Source: Leclercia sp. LSNIH1
Lineage (GTDB): Bacteria > Pseudomonadota > Gammaproteobacteria > Enterobacterales > Enterobacteriaceae
NCBI RefSeq assembly: GCF_002902985.1
Contig: NZ_CP026171.1
Coordinates: 186,001 to 250,000 of the forward strand
Direction: 5' to 3'
Length of the DNA: 64,000 nucleotides
The position numbers were made by a program, and so were the translations under genes. The notes under the pieces were generated by a model. It was not told the origin of the DNA. It ran no database searches and saw nothing but the letters and a program-made list of their open reading frames with translations. Every line of letters starts with the position of its first letter. Positions within the stretch are counted from its first letter, which is position 1. Of this stretch, positions 16,315-25,503 are shown in pieces.

Positions 16315-17449
16315 AGGTAACAATCTCCACGACGGGCGCAACCTCAGCCAGCGCCTTAAGAAGCTGCGCGTCAATACTTTCTGCGGGTGTCTCAGTACAC
16401 ACAAGAATGCGGTCAAACTGCTGGTGGGCGACGTTATAGACAAAATTGGGGATGCCCAGCCCGTAGTTATCCGTAAAGGAAATGGCGGACTCAATGGCAT
16501 AACCAACGGCGATAGGGGAGCGGGTGGTCGAACCGTAAAATGCCTTTGCCCCGGCAGCTTCGAGCCGTTCTGCAAGCAGGAACGGCTCCCAGACGAATTC
16601 CCCTGTCCCGAGAACCAGAACACGCTCCCCTTTGCGGACGGAAACCTCATGGCCGAGATCGGCCGCAGGTGCGAGCATCCCCAGTCGACCCCATGACTGT
16701 TTCCCCTGGATGTCCCATTCTCCGCGTGAAGTTACGTTGACTTTCGGCATGTCCGGGACCGGTGCATCTGGTAATGTGGTCCATCCCCACTGACCGCTTA
16801 CAAGAGAAACAGAAGTGACGGGTAAGGTGCTGCGCTCGGACAAGGCTTTGCCACTCCAGTCGGTAAGCGTAACGGCGATAACCTGTTCAATATGTTGAAG
16901 CTTGCCGGTATTACGCAGGGCAGAAAGCAGGTTAATAAAGGTATTACCGGTGGTTGCCTCGTCATCAATCAAAACCAGCGTTCGCGCGTTGGTAACACGA
17001 CGTCTTTTCTCTTCATCATCTGGCAGATAGATCAGATGATCAGTGGCGTGGCTGTGTTCTTCCTTGAACTCGCAAAGCAACGTGCCATCAACCGGGTGAC
17101 GGGTAGAGGTCAGATATACAGATTCACGATGCTGGTGGCGCACTTCATCAAACACACCGGCCCCAAGCCCAACGGCGGTTTCAGCCATACCGATAAACAG
17201 TACGGGCCCTGTCAGCGTTGAGGGGAACTGGCTGGCAAGCTGTCTGTAGGCCTGCCGCATGACTGAGGGTGGCACGGGAATGTGCCTGCCGAGTACTTTG
17301 CTGACAAACAGAAAGGCGCGTTTCGGGTTACGTCTTTCAGCGATATCAAACAGGTCATCGAGCGAAACTTCACCCTGATCGCGGATTACCTGAATCGTAC
17401 CGCATGAGAGGGTACGGCGATAAATCATATCTTCGAGGTTATCAGACAT
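16307..17449 (-). CDS. Phosphoribosyltransferase-domain protein
   Basis: The protein has 380 residues; the ATG at 17449 has AAGGCG seven bases upstream. The PRTase signature VLIDDEATTGNTF near residue 165 is the PRPP-binding loop. The C-terminal third (GERVLVLGTGEFVWEPFLLAERLE onward) is the TRSP-type domain common in Ter-linked PRTases. It should transfer phosphoribose to or from a base. It sits between the ATP-grasp gene (9 bp) and the HAD gene (8-base overlap), so the three are translated together. Confidence 0.84.
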   Translation of the reverse strand: MSDNLEDMIYRRTLSCGTIQVIRDQGEVSLDDLFDIAERRNPKRAFLFVSKVLGRHIPVPPSVMRQAYRQLASQFPSTLTGPVLFIGMAETAVGLGAGVFDEVRHQHRESVYLTSTRHPVDGTLLCEFKEEHSHATDHLIYLPDDEEKRRRVTNARTLVLIDDEATTGNTFINLLSALRNTGKLQHIEQVIAVTLTDWSGKALSERSTLPVTSVSLVSGQWGWTTLPDAPVPDMPKVNVTSRGEWDIQGKQSWGRLGMLAPAADLGHEVSVRKGERVLVLGTGEFVWEPFLLAERLEAAGAKAFYGSTTRSPIAVGYAIESAISFTDNYGLGIPNFVYNVAHQQFDRILVCTETPAESIDAQLLKALAEVAPVVEIVTYE

Positions 17450-17458
17450 AAACACGCC

Positions 17459-18517
17459 TTAATTCAAAAGGTTAGAGAGTGATTCCGGGTATGCAATTAC
17501 ATCCGTAATGGCTCTCACCGCAACCGGAGAAAAGGTGTTTTTAGCGCTCTGGCGCACCATATCTTCAGACATCAGACCGAGCTTAAAGGCAGCAAATAAC
17601 CCAGGAAGGTTCACCCCGCTGTGAAGGGTATAACCCACCCCCCCTGACGGACGCATGTTGGTTTCAAGCAGCACCGGGTTGCCATTCACATCGTTTCGCG
17701 TCTGAACATTCACCAGCCCGTCGGCCTTCATAACCCGGGCGCAGTCACACGCCAGTTCCCAGGCGCTACCTTCGTTTACCAGATACTGGATAGCCCCTTC
17801 CTTACGGCGTCCCACGGCTGCGAGTATTTCGCCCTTATCCGCGAGGATATCGACGGAAAATTCCGGGCCTGGCAGGTACGGCATCAAAACAAGGGGTTTA
17901 AACGACTCAGCAGCTGATGCTGCTGCAATATACTGTTGCGGACTGACCAGACGATGTTCGGGATGATTAAAGACGGCCATAGGCGAAGCACTGTCATCAA
18001 AGCGCCAGAATCCCATGCCATAGATACCCGTCACCGGCTTCACGCATACCGGGCTGTCAGTGAACGGCGGGGACGCGAGGTGTGTCTTTAATTCTGCCAG
18101 CGTATTCACCCTCCAGGATGGTACAACCGGGAGTCCCTTTTGCTCCATAAACTGAGCAAAAGTAACTTTTTCGTCAGCCAGAGTTAACCAGTCGACGCTC
18201 GTTGCACCGGTAGTAAGGGTGGCACCGGTCGATTCAATGGCTGAACGGTGTTCTTCAAACCACTGGCTGTTACGGCCAGTATGAATATGGTGGATGCCGT
18301 AGGTCTGAATGGTTTCCTGAATAAACTGGAGACGTTTTTGAGGATCTTCAGGTTCAGTCAAAGAATAATCGGCAACGGAAAGGATTTCATTTCTTTCGTT
18401 ACGGTGGGAGGCAAAAACGGTAATGGCAAAATTATTTTTTTGTGCAAATGATTTTACCCCCTGAATAATATCTCGCTGGGAGGATAAACCTTCCATAAAC
18501 CAAATTTTCTTGTTCAT
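17459..18517 (-). CDS. ATP-grasp ligase
   Basis: The protein has 352 residues with the ATP-grasp layout: a pre-grasp N-terminus (residues 1-105), an ATP-binding lysine region around CVKPVTGIYGMGFWRF, the LVLMPYLPGPEFSVDILADKG strand pair, and a metal site ending LLETNMRPSGGVG near residue 292. Such enzymes join a carboxylate to an amine or thiol using ATP. It is the first gene of the leftward metabolite operon and faces the divergent terZ promoter. A perfect 13-bp palindrome lies within its coding region (18158-18170). Confidence 0.85.
   Translation of the reverse strand: MNKKIWFMEGLSSQRDIIQGVKSFAQKNNFAITVFASHRNERNEILSVADYSLTEPEDPQKRLQFIQETIQTYGIHHIHTGRNSQWFEEHRSAIESTGATLTTGATSVDWLTLADEKVTFAQFMEQKGLPVVPSWRVNTLAELKTHLASPPFTDSPVCVKPVTGIYGMGFWRFDDSASPMAVFNHPEHRLVSPQQYIAAASAAESFKPLVLMPYLPGPEFSVDILADKGEILAAVGRRKEGAIQYLVNEGSAWELACDCARVMKADGLVNVQTRNDVNGNPVLLETNMRPSGGVGYTLHSGVNLPGLFAAFKLGLMSEDMVRQSAKNTFSPVAVRAITDVIAYPESLSNLLN
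18158..18170. repeat. Dispersed palindrome AAAAGTNACTTTT, copy 4
   Basis: Perfect copy inside the ATP-grasp coding sequence. Confidence 0.8.
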
Positions 18518-18839
18518 TTTTTTTAATTATCCGGAACGTCATGCAAATTTATGATTGAGAAGTGAGTCTATGAGTGTCTAAGCTACATGTCAATCATAAT
18601 ATGATTAATAACTTCTGTGGTTATGAAGTGAGTCAGTATTTTTTGGATTCCAGATAAAGTATTGATATTTAAATTAAACATAGAAAATTAACACCCTGAA
18701 AAGGTTTTCTTTTTTATGTTTTTACAGAAAACTACCAAAATTTCCCTTGTCAGAGAACTTCATCATGATATGATTTTCTTCGTCAGTTAATAAACAACCC
18801 TTTGATTGTCTCGGTCATTACTATTTTAAGGAATAGAAC
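18518..18839. promoter_or_regulatory. Divergent ter promoter region with two dyads
   Basis: This 322-bp AT-rich gap lies between the leftward ATP-grasp gene and rightward terZ. Two related dyads are visible: AATCATAATATGATT (18592-18606, exact 6-bp arms) and ATCATGATATGAT (18762-18774, exact 5-bp arms). The second lies about 65 bp before the terZ ATG. Both have ATCAT and ATGAT arms with a 3-base spacer, so they are good candidates for one dimeric regulator. TerW is the obvious one because published work reports that it binds a palindrome in the ter promoter; that assignment here is inference. Confidence 0.55.
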
Positions 18840-19421
18840 ATGGTTTCATTAGTTAAGAACCAGACGGTATCACTCAGCAAAGAATCATCTGCATTAAGCC
18901 AGCTTCATTTCGGTCTCGGTTGGGATCCGGTTAAGAAAAAAGGTCTTCTTGGAGGATTGTTTGGAGGCAACGACTCAATCGATCTCGATGCTGGCTGCGT
19001 ATTAATGGACAGCACCGGTAAAACAATTGACACCATCTGGTTCCGCAAACTGGAATCCACCTGCGGCGCTGTTGTGCACAGTGGCGATAACCTGACCGGT
19101 GAGGGTGACGGTGACGATGAAGTGATTAAGGTCAACCTCTCCCGACTGCCTGCAAACGTTGAATACCTGGCGTTTACGGTAAACAGCTTCCGTGGTCAGT
19201 CGTTCAATGACGTCGAAAACGCGTTCTGCCGCGTTGTCGATCAAACCGGCAAAGAGCTGGCTCGCTACAAGCTGACTGAGCAGGGCTCACATACCGGGAT
19301 CGTTATTTCTTCGCTGCACCGTAATAACGGCAACTGGGACTTTACCGCCCTTGGCCATGCCTGTCGCGGCCGCACAATTGACGATATGCACTCCGATATC
19401 GTTTCAGCGGTTATCCGCTAA
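18840..19421 (+). CDS. terZ: TerZ, TerD-fold tellurite resistance protein
   Basis: The protein has 193 residues and one TerD domain: SLSKESSAL, GLGWDP, DLDAGCVL and the acidic calcium loop GEGDGDDE near residue 90. The insert KKGLLGGLFGG after the GLGWD motif is also seen in TerX. It is the first gene of terZABCDE. Its stop overlaps the terA start as TAATG, so the two are translated in step. TerZ-type proteins are cytoplasmic calcium-binding proteins that support tellurite, phage and colicin resistance. Confidence 0.95.
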   Translation: MVSLVKNQTVSLSKESSALSQLHFGLGWDPVKKKGLLGGLFGGNDSIDLDAGCVLMDSTGKTIDTIWFRKLESTCGAVVHSGDNLTGEGDGDDEVIKVNLSRLPANVEYLAFTVNSFRGQSFNDVENAFCRVVDQTGKELARYKLTEQGSHTGIVISSLHRNNGNWDFTALGHACRGRTIDDMHSDIVSAVIR

Positions 19422-20578
19422 TGAACCTGACGCCGGGGGGCAATGCCCCCGTTCCAGCCCAGGAGTTGCGGGTCCGGATCACCTCGGGCGGCCAGGTGGA
19501 TGCTTCGGCGTTTCGCCTGTATGCCGACGGGAAGGTGCAGGGTGATGCGGACATGGTGTTCTATGGTCAGCCACGTAACGATGATGGTACCGTCAGCCTG
19601 GTCAGTGAAGGCCAGTACTCAACCTTTACTGTCGCGCTCAACCGGCTGAAACCTGATGTCCAAAAAATTGCGTTCACCGTGACCTGTGACGGTGGGCAGA
19701 CGGTGTCCGGTCTTCGTAATCTTTCCATCGACGTGGAGCAAGGGGCTACCGGCCTGGTTAGCGGCAGTGTCGAACTGAGCGGCCGTCAGGAAGCAGCCTT
19801 AATTCTGGGTGAATTTTACCGTCGTAATAATGACTGGAAATTCCGCTTTGTTGCGCAGGGGTTCAACGGTGGACTTAAACCGCTGGCAGAGCATTTCGGC
19901 GTAAATATTGCCGACGAACCTGCTCCCGCAGCCCCGACTCCTCCGGTTGTAACCCCTCCGCCAGTTGAGACAAAAATCAGCCTGAGCAAGGTATCGCTGA
20001 CAAAAGAGAAGCCTGCAATCAGCCTGACCAAACGGGATAACTTCGGTGAAATCCGGATCAACCTGAACTGGCACCGGGGCAGCGGCAAATCCGGCTTTGC
20101 AGGCATGTTCGGCTCCAAAGGAATCGACCTGGATCTGGGGGCCTTTGTTGAGCTTCAGGACGGGTATAAATCGGTCATTCAGGCGCTCGGTAATGCATTC
20201 GGTGATTATCGCGATGAACCGTATGTTCAGCTCAAGGGAGATGACCGGACGGGTGATGTATCAGACGGCGAGTGGCTGCATATCAATGGCCGGGAATGGA
20301 AGCATATCCGTGAAGTGCTGATTTACGCCTTTATTTATGAAGGTATTCCCAGCTGGGACAAGACTGATGGTGTGGTCACCATTCATGTGCCGGATCAGCC
20401 TCCCATTGAGACCCGCCTCACCGAAGGTGAAAACCGTCGCACATTGTGCGCCATTGCCAGACTCGTAAATGAAAACGGCGCGATTAAAGTCGAGCGTATC
20501 AACCAGTACTTCAAAGGCCAGGACGAAATGGACCGGGCATTTGGCTGGGGATTTCGCTGGAGCGCCGGTTCTAAATAA
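19421..20578 (+). CDS. terA: TerA tellurite resistance protein
   Basis: The protein has 385 residues with two tandem TerD-like halves joined by a proline-rich linker (about residues 165-190). The N-terminal half has the FRLYADGKVQGDADMVFYG-type fold without the full acidic loop; the C-terminal half contains SLTKRDNFGEIRINLNW, a DLDLGAFVEL segment and a GDDRTGD loop. It is coupled to terZ by overlapping stop and start codons and is followed by terB after 22 bp. It is a core member of the Ter membrane-associated complex. Confidence 0.95.
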   Translation: MNLTPGGNAPVPAQELRVRITSGGQVDASAFRLYADGKVQGDADMVFYGQPRNDDGTVSLVSEGQYSTFTVALNRLKPDVQKIAFTVTCDGGQTVSGLRNLSIDVEQGATGLVSGSVELSGRQEAALILGEFYRRNNDWKFRFVAQGFNGGLKPLAEHFGVNIADEPAPAAPTPPVVTPPPVETKISLSKVSLTKEKPAISLTKRDNFGEIRINLNWHRGSGKSGFAGMFGSKGIDLDLGAFVELQDGYKSVIQALGNAFGDYRDEPYVQLKGDDRTGDVSDGEWLHINGREWKHIREVLIYAFIYEGIPSWDKTDGVVTIHVPDQPPIETRLTEGENRRTLCAIARLVNENGAIKVERINQYFKGQDEMDRAFGWGFRWSAGSK

Positions 20579-20600
20579 CACAGCAACAAAGGAAACAGGT

Positions 20601-21056
20601 ATGAGCTTTTTCGACAAGGTAAAAGGTGCCATTAACTCTGGCCGGGACGAACTGACCCGCCAGGTTGGTCGTTTCAAAAACAAAAAATTTATGCACGGCA
20701 CCGTTGCTGTATGTGCCCGTATTGCCGTATCGAGTGACGGCGTGAGTTCGGAAGAAAAGCAGAAAATGATGGGCTTTCTTCGCTCTTCAGAAGAGCTGAA
20801 GGTATTCGATACCAATGAGGTGATCGAGTTCTTCAATAAACTGGTTTCAAGCTTCGATTTCGATGTTGAAATCGGCAAGGGCGAAACCATGAAATACATC
20901 CTGGCGTTGAAAGATCAGCCTGAGGCCGCTCAGCTGGCCTTACGTGTTGGTATTGCCGTTGCAAAAAGTGACGGTAACTTCGATCAGGACGAGAAACTGG
21001 CCTCCCGCGAGATCGCTATCGCGTTGGGCTTCGACCCGGCTGAATTTGGCCTCTGA
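20601..21056 (+). CDS. terB: TerB tellurite resistance protein
   Basis: The protein has 151 residues from the ATG at 20601. It is the all-helical TerB fold: a basic N-terminal segment (SFFDKVKGAINSGRDELT), then paired metal-type helices with acidic motifs near SSDGVSSEEK and KSDGNFDQDEK. TerB binds metal and associates with TerC at the inner membrane. The length matches TerB from R478-type loci. The gap to terC is 22 bp. Confidence 0.95.
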   Translation: MSFFDKVKGAINSGRDELTRQVGRFKNKKFMHGTVAVCARIAVSSDGVSSEEKQKMMGFLRSSEELKVFDTNEVIEFFNKLVSSFDFDVEIGKGETMKYILALKDQPEAAQLALRVGIAVAKSDGNFDQDEKLASREIAIALGFDPAEFGL

Positions 21057-21078
21057 TCCACATCCCTAAGGGTAAAAT

Positions 21079-22119
21079 ATGGTTTCCACACACATCGGCT
21101 TCCCGACTGAAACGGTCATTGTTTTTATTGCGCTTTCAGTCGGTGCCATCTTTATTGACCTGTTTATGCACCGTGATGACAAGCCAATCTCGCTTAAGAG
21201 TGCGGCGCTCTGGTCCGTATTCTGGGTTGTGGTTGCGATGGCATTTGCCGGTTTCCTCTATATCCACCACGGTGCTGAGGTTGCCAGTCTGTTTGTCACG
21301 GGTTATGCGCTGGAGAAAGTGCTGTCGGTCGACAACCTGTTCGTCATGATGGCCATCTTCTCCTGGTTCGCCGTTCCGGATCGTTATCGCCACCGTGTTC
21401 TCTACTGGGGGATCATTGGTGCCATTGTCTTCAGGGGCATCTTTGTCGCCATCGGTACGAGCCTGCTGAGTCTGGGGCCGTACGTTGAAGTTGTCTTCGC
21501 TATTATCGTTGCCTGGACGGCGGTCATGATGCTTAAAAGCGGTGATGACGATGATGAAATTGAGGATTACTCCCAGCATCTGGCTTACCGCATGGTTAAA
21601 CGCTTCTTCCCTATCTGGCCGAAGCTCAGAGGGCATGCCTTCCTGCTTAACCAGAAGGAAGTGGATGCCGAACTGGCGAAACCAGAAAACAGCGATGTCA
21701 CCATTGGCCGTGGTAAAAAAGCGGCGCTATATGCGACCCCGCTGTTCCTGTGTGTGGCTGTGGTTGAACTCTCGGACGTAATGTTCGCGTTTGACTCGGT
21801 ACCGGCAATCATTGCCGTCAGTCGTGAACCGCTTATCGTCTATAGTGCCATGATGTTTGCTATCCTGGGCCTGCGTACTCTGTATTTTGTCCTTGAGGCA
21901 CTGAAACAGTACCTGGTTCATCTGGAGAAGGCCGTTATCGTGCTGCTGTTCTTCATCGCGGCAAAACTCGGCCTGAATGCGACCGATCACATCTGGCATC
22001 ATGGTTACAGCATTGCGGCTACAACCAGCCTGTATGTTGTACTGGGTGTACTGGCGCTGGGCATTCTCGCAAGCGTCATGTTCCCGGGCAAACCTGAATC
22101 TGAGGAAAAGGGGAGTTAA
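21079..22119 (+). CDS. terC: TerC integral membrane protein
   Basis: The protein has 346 residues with about nine transmembrane helices. The family motifs are EKVLSVDNLFVM near residue 77 and ELSDVMFAFDSVPA near residue 232, which place acidic residues inside the membrane. A cytoplasmic acidic loop (GDDDDEIEDY) lies near residue 155. TerC is the membrane hub of the Ter system and is related to metal-efflux and exoenzyme-metalation proteins. It is required for tellurite resistance. Confidence 0.96.
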   Translation: MVSTHIGFPTETVIVFIALSVGAIFIDLFMHRDDKPISLKSAALWSVFWVVVAMAFAGFLYIHHGAEVASLFVTGYALEKVLSVDNLFVMMAIFSWFAVPDRYRHRVLYWGIIGAIVFRGIFVAIGTSLLSLGPYVEVVFAIIVAWTAVMMLKSGDDDDEIEDYSQHLAYRMVKRFFPIWPKLRGHAFLLNQKEVDAELAKPENSDVTIGRGKKAALYATPLFLCVAVVELSDVMFAFDSVPAIIAVSREPLIVYSAMMFAILGLRTLYFVLEALKQYLVHLEKAVIVLLFFIAAKLGLNATDHIWHHGYSIAATTSLYVVLGVLALGILASVMFPGKPESEEKGS

Positions 22120-22167
22120 TCCCCTTAAGTGTTAACCTGAACAATTACTAATCGAAGAGGTTATTTT

Positions 22168-22746
22168 ATGAGTGTTTCTCTTTCCAAAGGCGGGAACGTC
22201 TCCCTGAGTAAAGCAGCTCCGTCAATGAAAAACGTCCTGGTGGGCCTTGGCTGGGATGCGCGTTCAACAGACGGTCAGGACTTTGACCTGGATGCTTCAG
22301 CATTCCTGCTGGCCTCAAACGGCAAAGTGCGCGGCGATTCAGATTTCATCTTCTATAACAACCTGACGTCATCCGACGGTTCCGTAACGCACACCGGCGA
22401 TAACCGCACCGGTGAGGGCGATGGTGATGATGAATCGCTGAAAATTAAACTGGACGCCGTCCCGTCTGAAGTTGACAAGATCATCTTCGTTGTGACCATC
22501 CACGATGCTCAGGCTCGTCGCCAGAGCTTTGGTCAGGTATCCGGTGCGTTTATTCGTCTGGTTAATGACGATAACCAGACTGAAGTCGCTCGCTACGATC
22601 TGACCGAAGATGCGTCCACTGAAACCGCCATGCTGTTTGGCGAGCTGTATCGCCACAATGGTGAGTGGAAATTCCGCGCAGTAGGCCAGGGTTATGCTGG
22701 TGGTCTGGCATCTGTATGTGCTCAGTACGGCATTAACGCGTCCTGA
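22168..22746 (+). CDS. terD: TerD calcium-binding protein
   Basis: The protein has 192 residues and is the canonical TerD domain: [31 protein letters not shown] and [10 protein letters not shown] near residue 85. The acidic clusters bind two calcium ions in characterised homologues. It is closely similar to terE next door, so the pair arose by duplication. A perfect 13-bp palindrome sits in the 68-bp gap between terD and terE. Confidence 0.96.
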   Translation: MSVSLSKGGNVSLSKAAPSMKNVLVGLGWDARSTDGQDFDLDASAFLLASNGKVRGDSDFIFYNNLTSSDGSVTHTGDNRTGEGDGDDESLKIKLDAVPSEVDKIIFVVTIHDAQARRQSFGQVSGAFIRLVNDDNQTEVARYDLTEDASTETAMLFGELYRHNGEWKFRAVGQGYAGGLASVCAQYGINAS

Positions 22747-22749
22747 TCG

Positions 22750-22762
22750 AAAAGTAACTTTT
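22750..22762. repeat. Dispersed palindrome AAAAGTNACTTTT, copy 5
   Basis: Perfect copy between terD and terE, three bases after the terD stop codon. It lies inside an operon, which argues against a simple promoter role. Confidence 0.8.
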
Positions 22763-22814
22763 CATATCCGGGGCTGTTAATTCAGCCTCATTCAACTGTT
22801 TGCAGGAGCTAAAA

Positions 22815-23390
22815 ATGGCAGTTTCTCTCGTAAAAGGCGGCAACGTATCTCTGACCAAAGAAGCACCAACCATGAATGTCGCTATGGTTGGTCTGGGCTG
22901 GGATGCCCGTGTAACCGATGGTCAGGGTTTTGACCTTGACGCTTCCGTATTCGCAGTAGGTGAAGACGGTAAAGTGCTGTCAGATGCCCATTTCATTTTC
23001 TTCAATAATAAAACCAGCCCTGATGGCGCAGTAGAGCACCAGGGCGACAACCGTACTGGTGAAGGCGACGGCGACGATGAGCAGGTCAAAATTGATCTGA
23101 CCAAAGTCTCAGCAGACATCAAAAAACTGGTGTTTGCCGTTACCATCTATGATGCAGAAGCGCGTAAACAAAACTTCGGCATGGTGAGCAACAGCTTCAT
23201 GCGCGTTTACAACAACGACAACGGCGCGGAAATTGCTCGTTTCGATCTGTCTGAAGACGCCTCAACCGAAACTGCAATGGTCTTTGGCGAACTGTACCGC
23301 CATGGCGCTGAATGGAAGTTTAAAGCTGTCGGCCAGGGCTTTGCTGGCGGGTTATCTGCACTGGCAACCCAGCACGGCGTGAATATTTAA
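22815..23390 (+). CDS. terE: TerE calcium-binding protein
   Basis: The protein has 191 residues from the ATG at 22815 (GGAG upstream), which aligns with the terD start. The TerD-fold motifs [29 protein letters not shown] and GEGDGDDEQ are complete. It is the last gene of terZABCDE before a strong terminator. TerE homologues contribute to tellurite resistance and to survival inside phagocytes in some pathogens. Confidence 0.95.
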   Translation: MAVSLVKGGNVSLTKEAPTMNVAMVGLGWDARVTDGQGFDLDASVFAVGEDGKVLSDAHFIFFNNKTSPDGAVEHQGDNRTGEGDGDDEQVKIDLTKVSADIKKLVFAVTIYDAEARKQNFGMVSNSFMRVYNNDNGAEIARFDLSEDASTETAMVFGELYRHGAEWKFKAVGQGFAGGLSALATQHGVNI

Positions 23391-23406
23391 TAATAAAAAT
23401 AAACTC

Positions 23407-23436
23407 AACCCCGGTGCTGTCACCGGGGTTTTTTAT
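23407..23436 (+). terminator. Rho-independent terminator after terE
   Basis: A 10-bp stem, AACCCCGGTG with CACCGGGGTT around the loop CTGT, is followed by a run of T. It lies 17 bp after the terE stop and should end most terZABCDE transcripts before the membrane-protein gene and terF. Confidence 0.85.
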
Positions 23437-23448
23437 AGGTGTTAGCAC

Positions 23449-24099
23449 ATGGCAAAGAAAAAAGATGATGGTTCAGCAGTAATACTACTTTTTATTGTGG
23501 CTTTTTTTGTGTTCCTGCCGTTTCTGATATTCGGGATGTTTTTCTACCGAAAGCTAAAAAGAAAATATTCAGCTATCCCCAACATTCAACGTGTATATGA
23601 TATTGGCGTCATTTTTAAAACGTTAAGTGCCTCTATCGCAGTTATTGTGGTTTCAGCAGTGCTCGTTCTGCAACTCAGTGCGCTTCCCGTCAAATTTGTA
23701 TCGCCAGAAATATCACATTATATAGCAAGAGTTATGTTCGTTCTCTATCCACTTGTAATGATCTGGCCAATGAAAAAAATGGCGGAACGCATCGCCATAG
23801 AATATTTCGGTATAATTTTTAACGACAATGACAGAACGATAATTCTTCCAGCAGATTTAGGCAATATGGGATTGGGTGACTGGCTTCGTCTCAAGTTTCT
23901 GAGCAGGATGGGTGAGCAAGACAGCATTGAGATTCGAAAAATATCGAATATCACACGCGAGAAAGGTGTCAACTTCTATATCCATGGTGATTTCGGATCC
24001 CGACGCATCAACTTTTCGAACAAGCAAAAGCGCGATGAGTGTATTTCAGCACTTCAGGCCAGAACCCGGGTAAAGGGTGGCAGAGACTACGGTTACTAA
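23449..24099 (+). CDS. Membrane protein between terE and terF
   Basis: The protein has 216 residues and about three to four hydrophobic segments: residues 10-33, 57-77 and 88-105. A soluble C-terminal 100 residues follows, with beta-type sequence resembling a small PH- or GRAM-like domain (RTIILPADLGNMGLGDW onward). I do not recognise the family. It starts only 13 bp after the terE terminator and ends 15 bp before terF, so it is cotranscribed with terF by read-through or from a weak promoter. It may anchor the vWA protein TerF. Confidence 0.65.
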   Translation: MAKKKDDGSAVILLFIVAFFVFLPFLIFGMFFYRKLKRKYSAIPNIQRVYDIGVIFKTLSASIAVIVVSAVLVLQLSALPVKFVSPEISHYIARVMFVLYPLVMIWPMKKMAERIAIEYFGIIFNDNDRTIILPADLGNMGLGDWLRLKFLSRMGEQDSIEIRKISNITREKGVNFYIHGDFGSRRINFSNKQKRDECISALQARTRVKGGRDYGY

Positions 24100-24114
24100 A
24101 CAAGGAACAGAGTC

Positions 24115-25356
24115 ATGCAATTACAGTCAGGTCAAAATATCCTTCTATCTTCATCATCAGTCACTCTTAATTTGCGATACCCGGTACGTCCCGGTTTTAA
24201 CGGCGAACCCGACACCTGCGTTTTCATGCTCAACGCACAAGGTAAGGTGAGCGGTGATAACGATTTCATCTTTTTCAATAACCTGAGTTCACCGGAGGGG
24301 GCTTTAAAACTGACGGCAGGGACGCAGCAATCAAGCGTACATATTGATCTTAACCGCGTTTCCTCGGCTGTTCAGAAAATCGCCATAACCCTCGTGATAG
24401 ACGGAAGCGATACTATTACAGGCTTGCAGAATCTGAATTTGCAGGCCTCCGGTATTGCATCGTTTGATCCCGAAACAGCAGGGCGCAGCGAGAAAGCTAT
24501 TATCGTGGCGGAGGTGTATCGCCATAACGGCAGTTGGAAGCTACGGGCGCTTGGCCTCGGTTTCAACGGTGGGCTTGAGCCCCTGGCGATGAGTTATGGT
24601 GTTGATGTTGCACAGACAGCTCCGCAGCCAGCACAACCTGCTCGTATCAGTCTGGAAAAGAAGCTCGAAACAAAATCTCCGCGACTTGTAAGTCTCGCTA
24701 AAAAGGCCTCAGTCAGCCTCACTAAAAATAAACTGGAAACCCTGGAGGCAGCAGTTGCGTTTGTTCTTGACGCGTCCGGCTCAATGAGTGGCCAGTTCAG
24801 TAAGGGTAACGTTCAGTCCGTGCTGGATCGCATCGCCGTCCTTGCCGCCCAGTTCGATGACGATGGCGAAATGGATGTCTGGGGCTTTGGAGAGAAGCAT
24901 AAGAAGTATCCAAATGTCACTCTGGATAACCTTGACGATTACATTCAGACCATCCGTGGATCCGGAAAGCGTTCAGCCTGGGAAAATTTGCCGGGGCTTG
25001 GTGGGACTAACAATGAACCACCGGTAATGGAAGAAATTGTCGACTACTTCAAAGACTCAAAAATCCCGGTTTACATAGTGTTTATTACCGATGGCGGGAT
25101 AAGCAAGACCGGAGCAATTAAGAATGCTATCCGGCGCTCAGCCAACTTCCCGATCTTCTGGAAATTTGTCGGCCTCGGTGGATCTAGCTACGGAATCCTG
25201 AAAAACCTGGATGATTTTACAGACCGCCGCGTTGATAACACCCATTTCTTTGCAATGGATGACTTCGGCTCTATCAGCGATGAAAAATTATACGATAACT
25301 TACTGGAAGAATTTAGACCGTGGATAGATGAAACAAAAAGGTTAAATATCCTTTAA
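24115..25356 (+). CDS. terF: TerF, TerD-like plus vWA protein
   Basis: The protein has 413 residues with two parts. Residues 1-165 are a TerD-like domain related to the N-terminal half of TerA. Residues 215-413 are a vWA domain with MIDAS-type motifs [10 protein letters not shown] near residue 223 and FITDGGISK near residue 325. The linker carries repeated SLEKK/SLAKK/SLTKN segments that resemble the start of TerD domains. TerF thereby joins both module types of this locus in one chain and may bridge the TerZABCDE complex to vWA partners. Confidence 0.93.
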   Translation: MQLQSGQNILLSSSSVTLNLRYPVRPGFNGEPDTCVFMLNAQGKVSGDNDFIFFNNLSSPEGALKLTAGTQQSSVHIDLNRVSSAVQKIAITLVIDGSDTITGLQNLNLQASGIASFDPETAGRSEKAIIVAEVYRHNGSWKLRALGLGFNGGLEPLAMSYGVDVAQTAPQPAQPARISLEKKLETKSPRLVSLAKKASVSLTKNKLETLEAAVAFVLDASGSMSGQFSKGNVQSVLDRIAVLAAQFDDDGEMDVWGFGEKHKKYPNVTLDNLDDYIQTIRGSGKRSAWENLPGLGGTNNEPPVMEEIVDYFKDSKIPVYIVFITDGGISKTGAIKNAIRRSANFPIFWKFVGLGGSSYGILKNLDDFTDRRVDNTHFFAMDDFGSISDEKLYDNLLEEFRPWIDETKRLNIL

Positions 25357-25503
25357 CTTGCTTCCTGATAAAGCTTAATTAGAGGGCTCTGGCGAGAGAC
25401 CCAGCCAGCTGGGTCTTAAAGGTATCAACGGCCAAACACTGGTCATGGACAACTGTGAAAGCTAGCCCCGGTATATTATTTAAAACGTTCATGTTGTGCG
25501 ATT

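Noticed and set aside
15541..16650. Extended HAD gene with a 111-residue N-terminal addition
   Set aside because: The extra part overlaps the phosphoribosyltransferase gene and lacks HAD similarity; the start at 16314 is consistent with the operon overlap.
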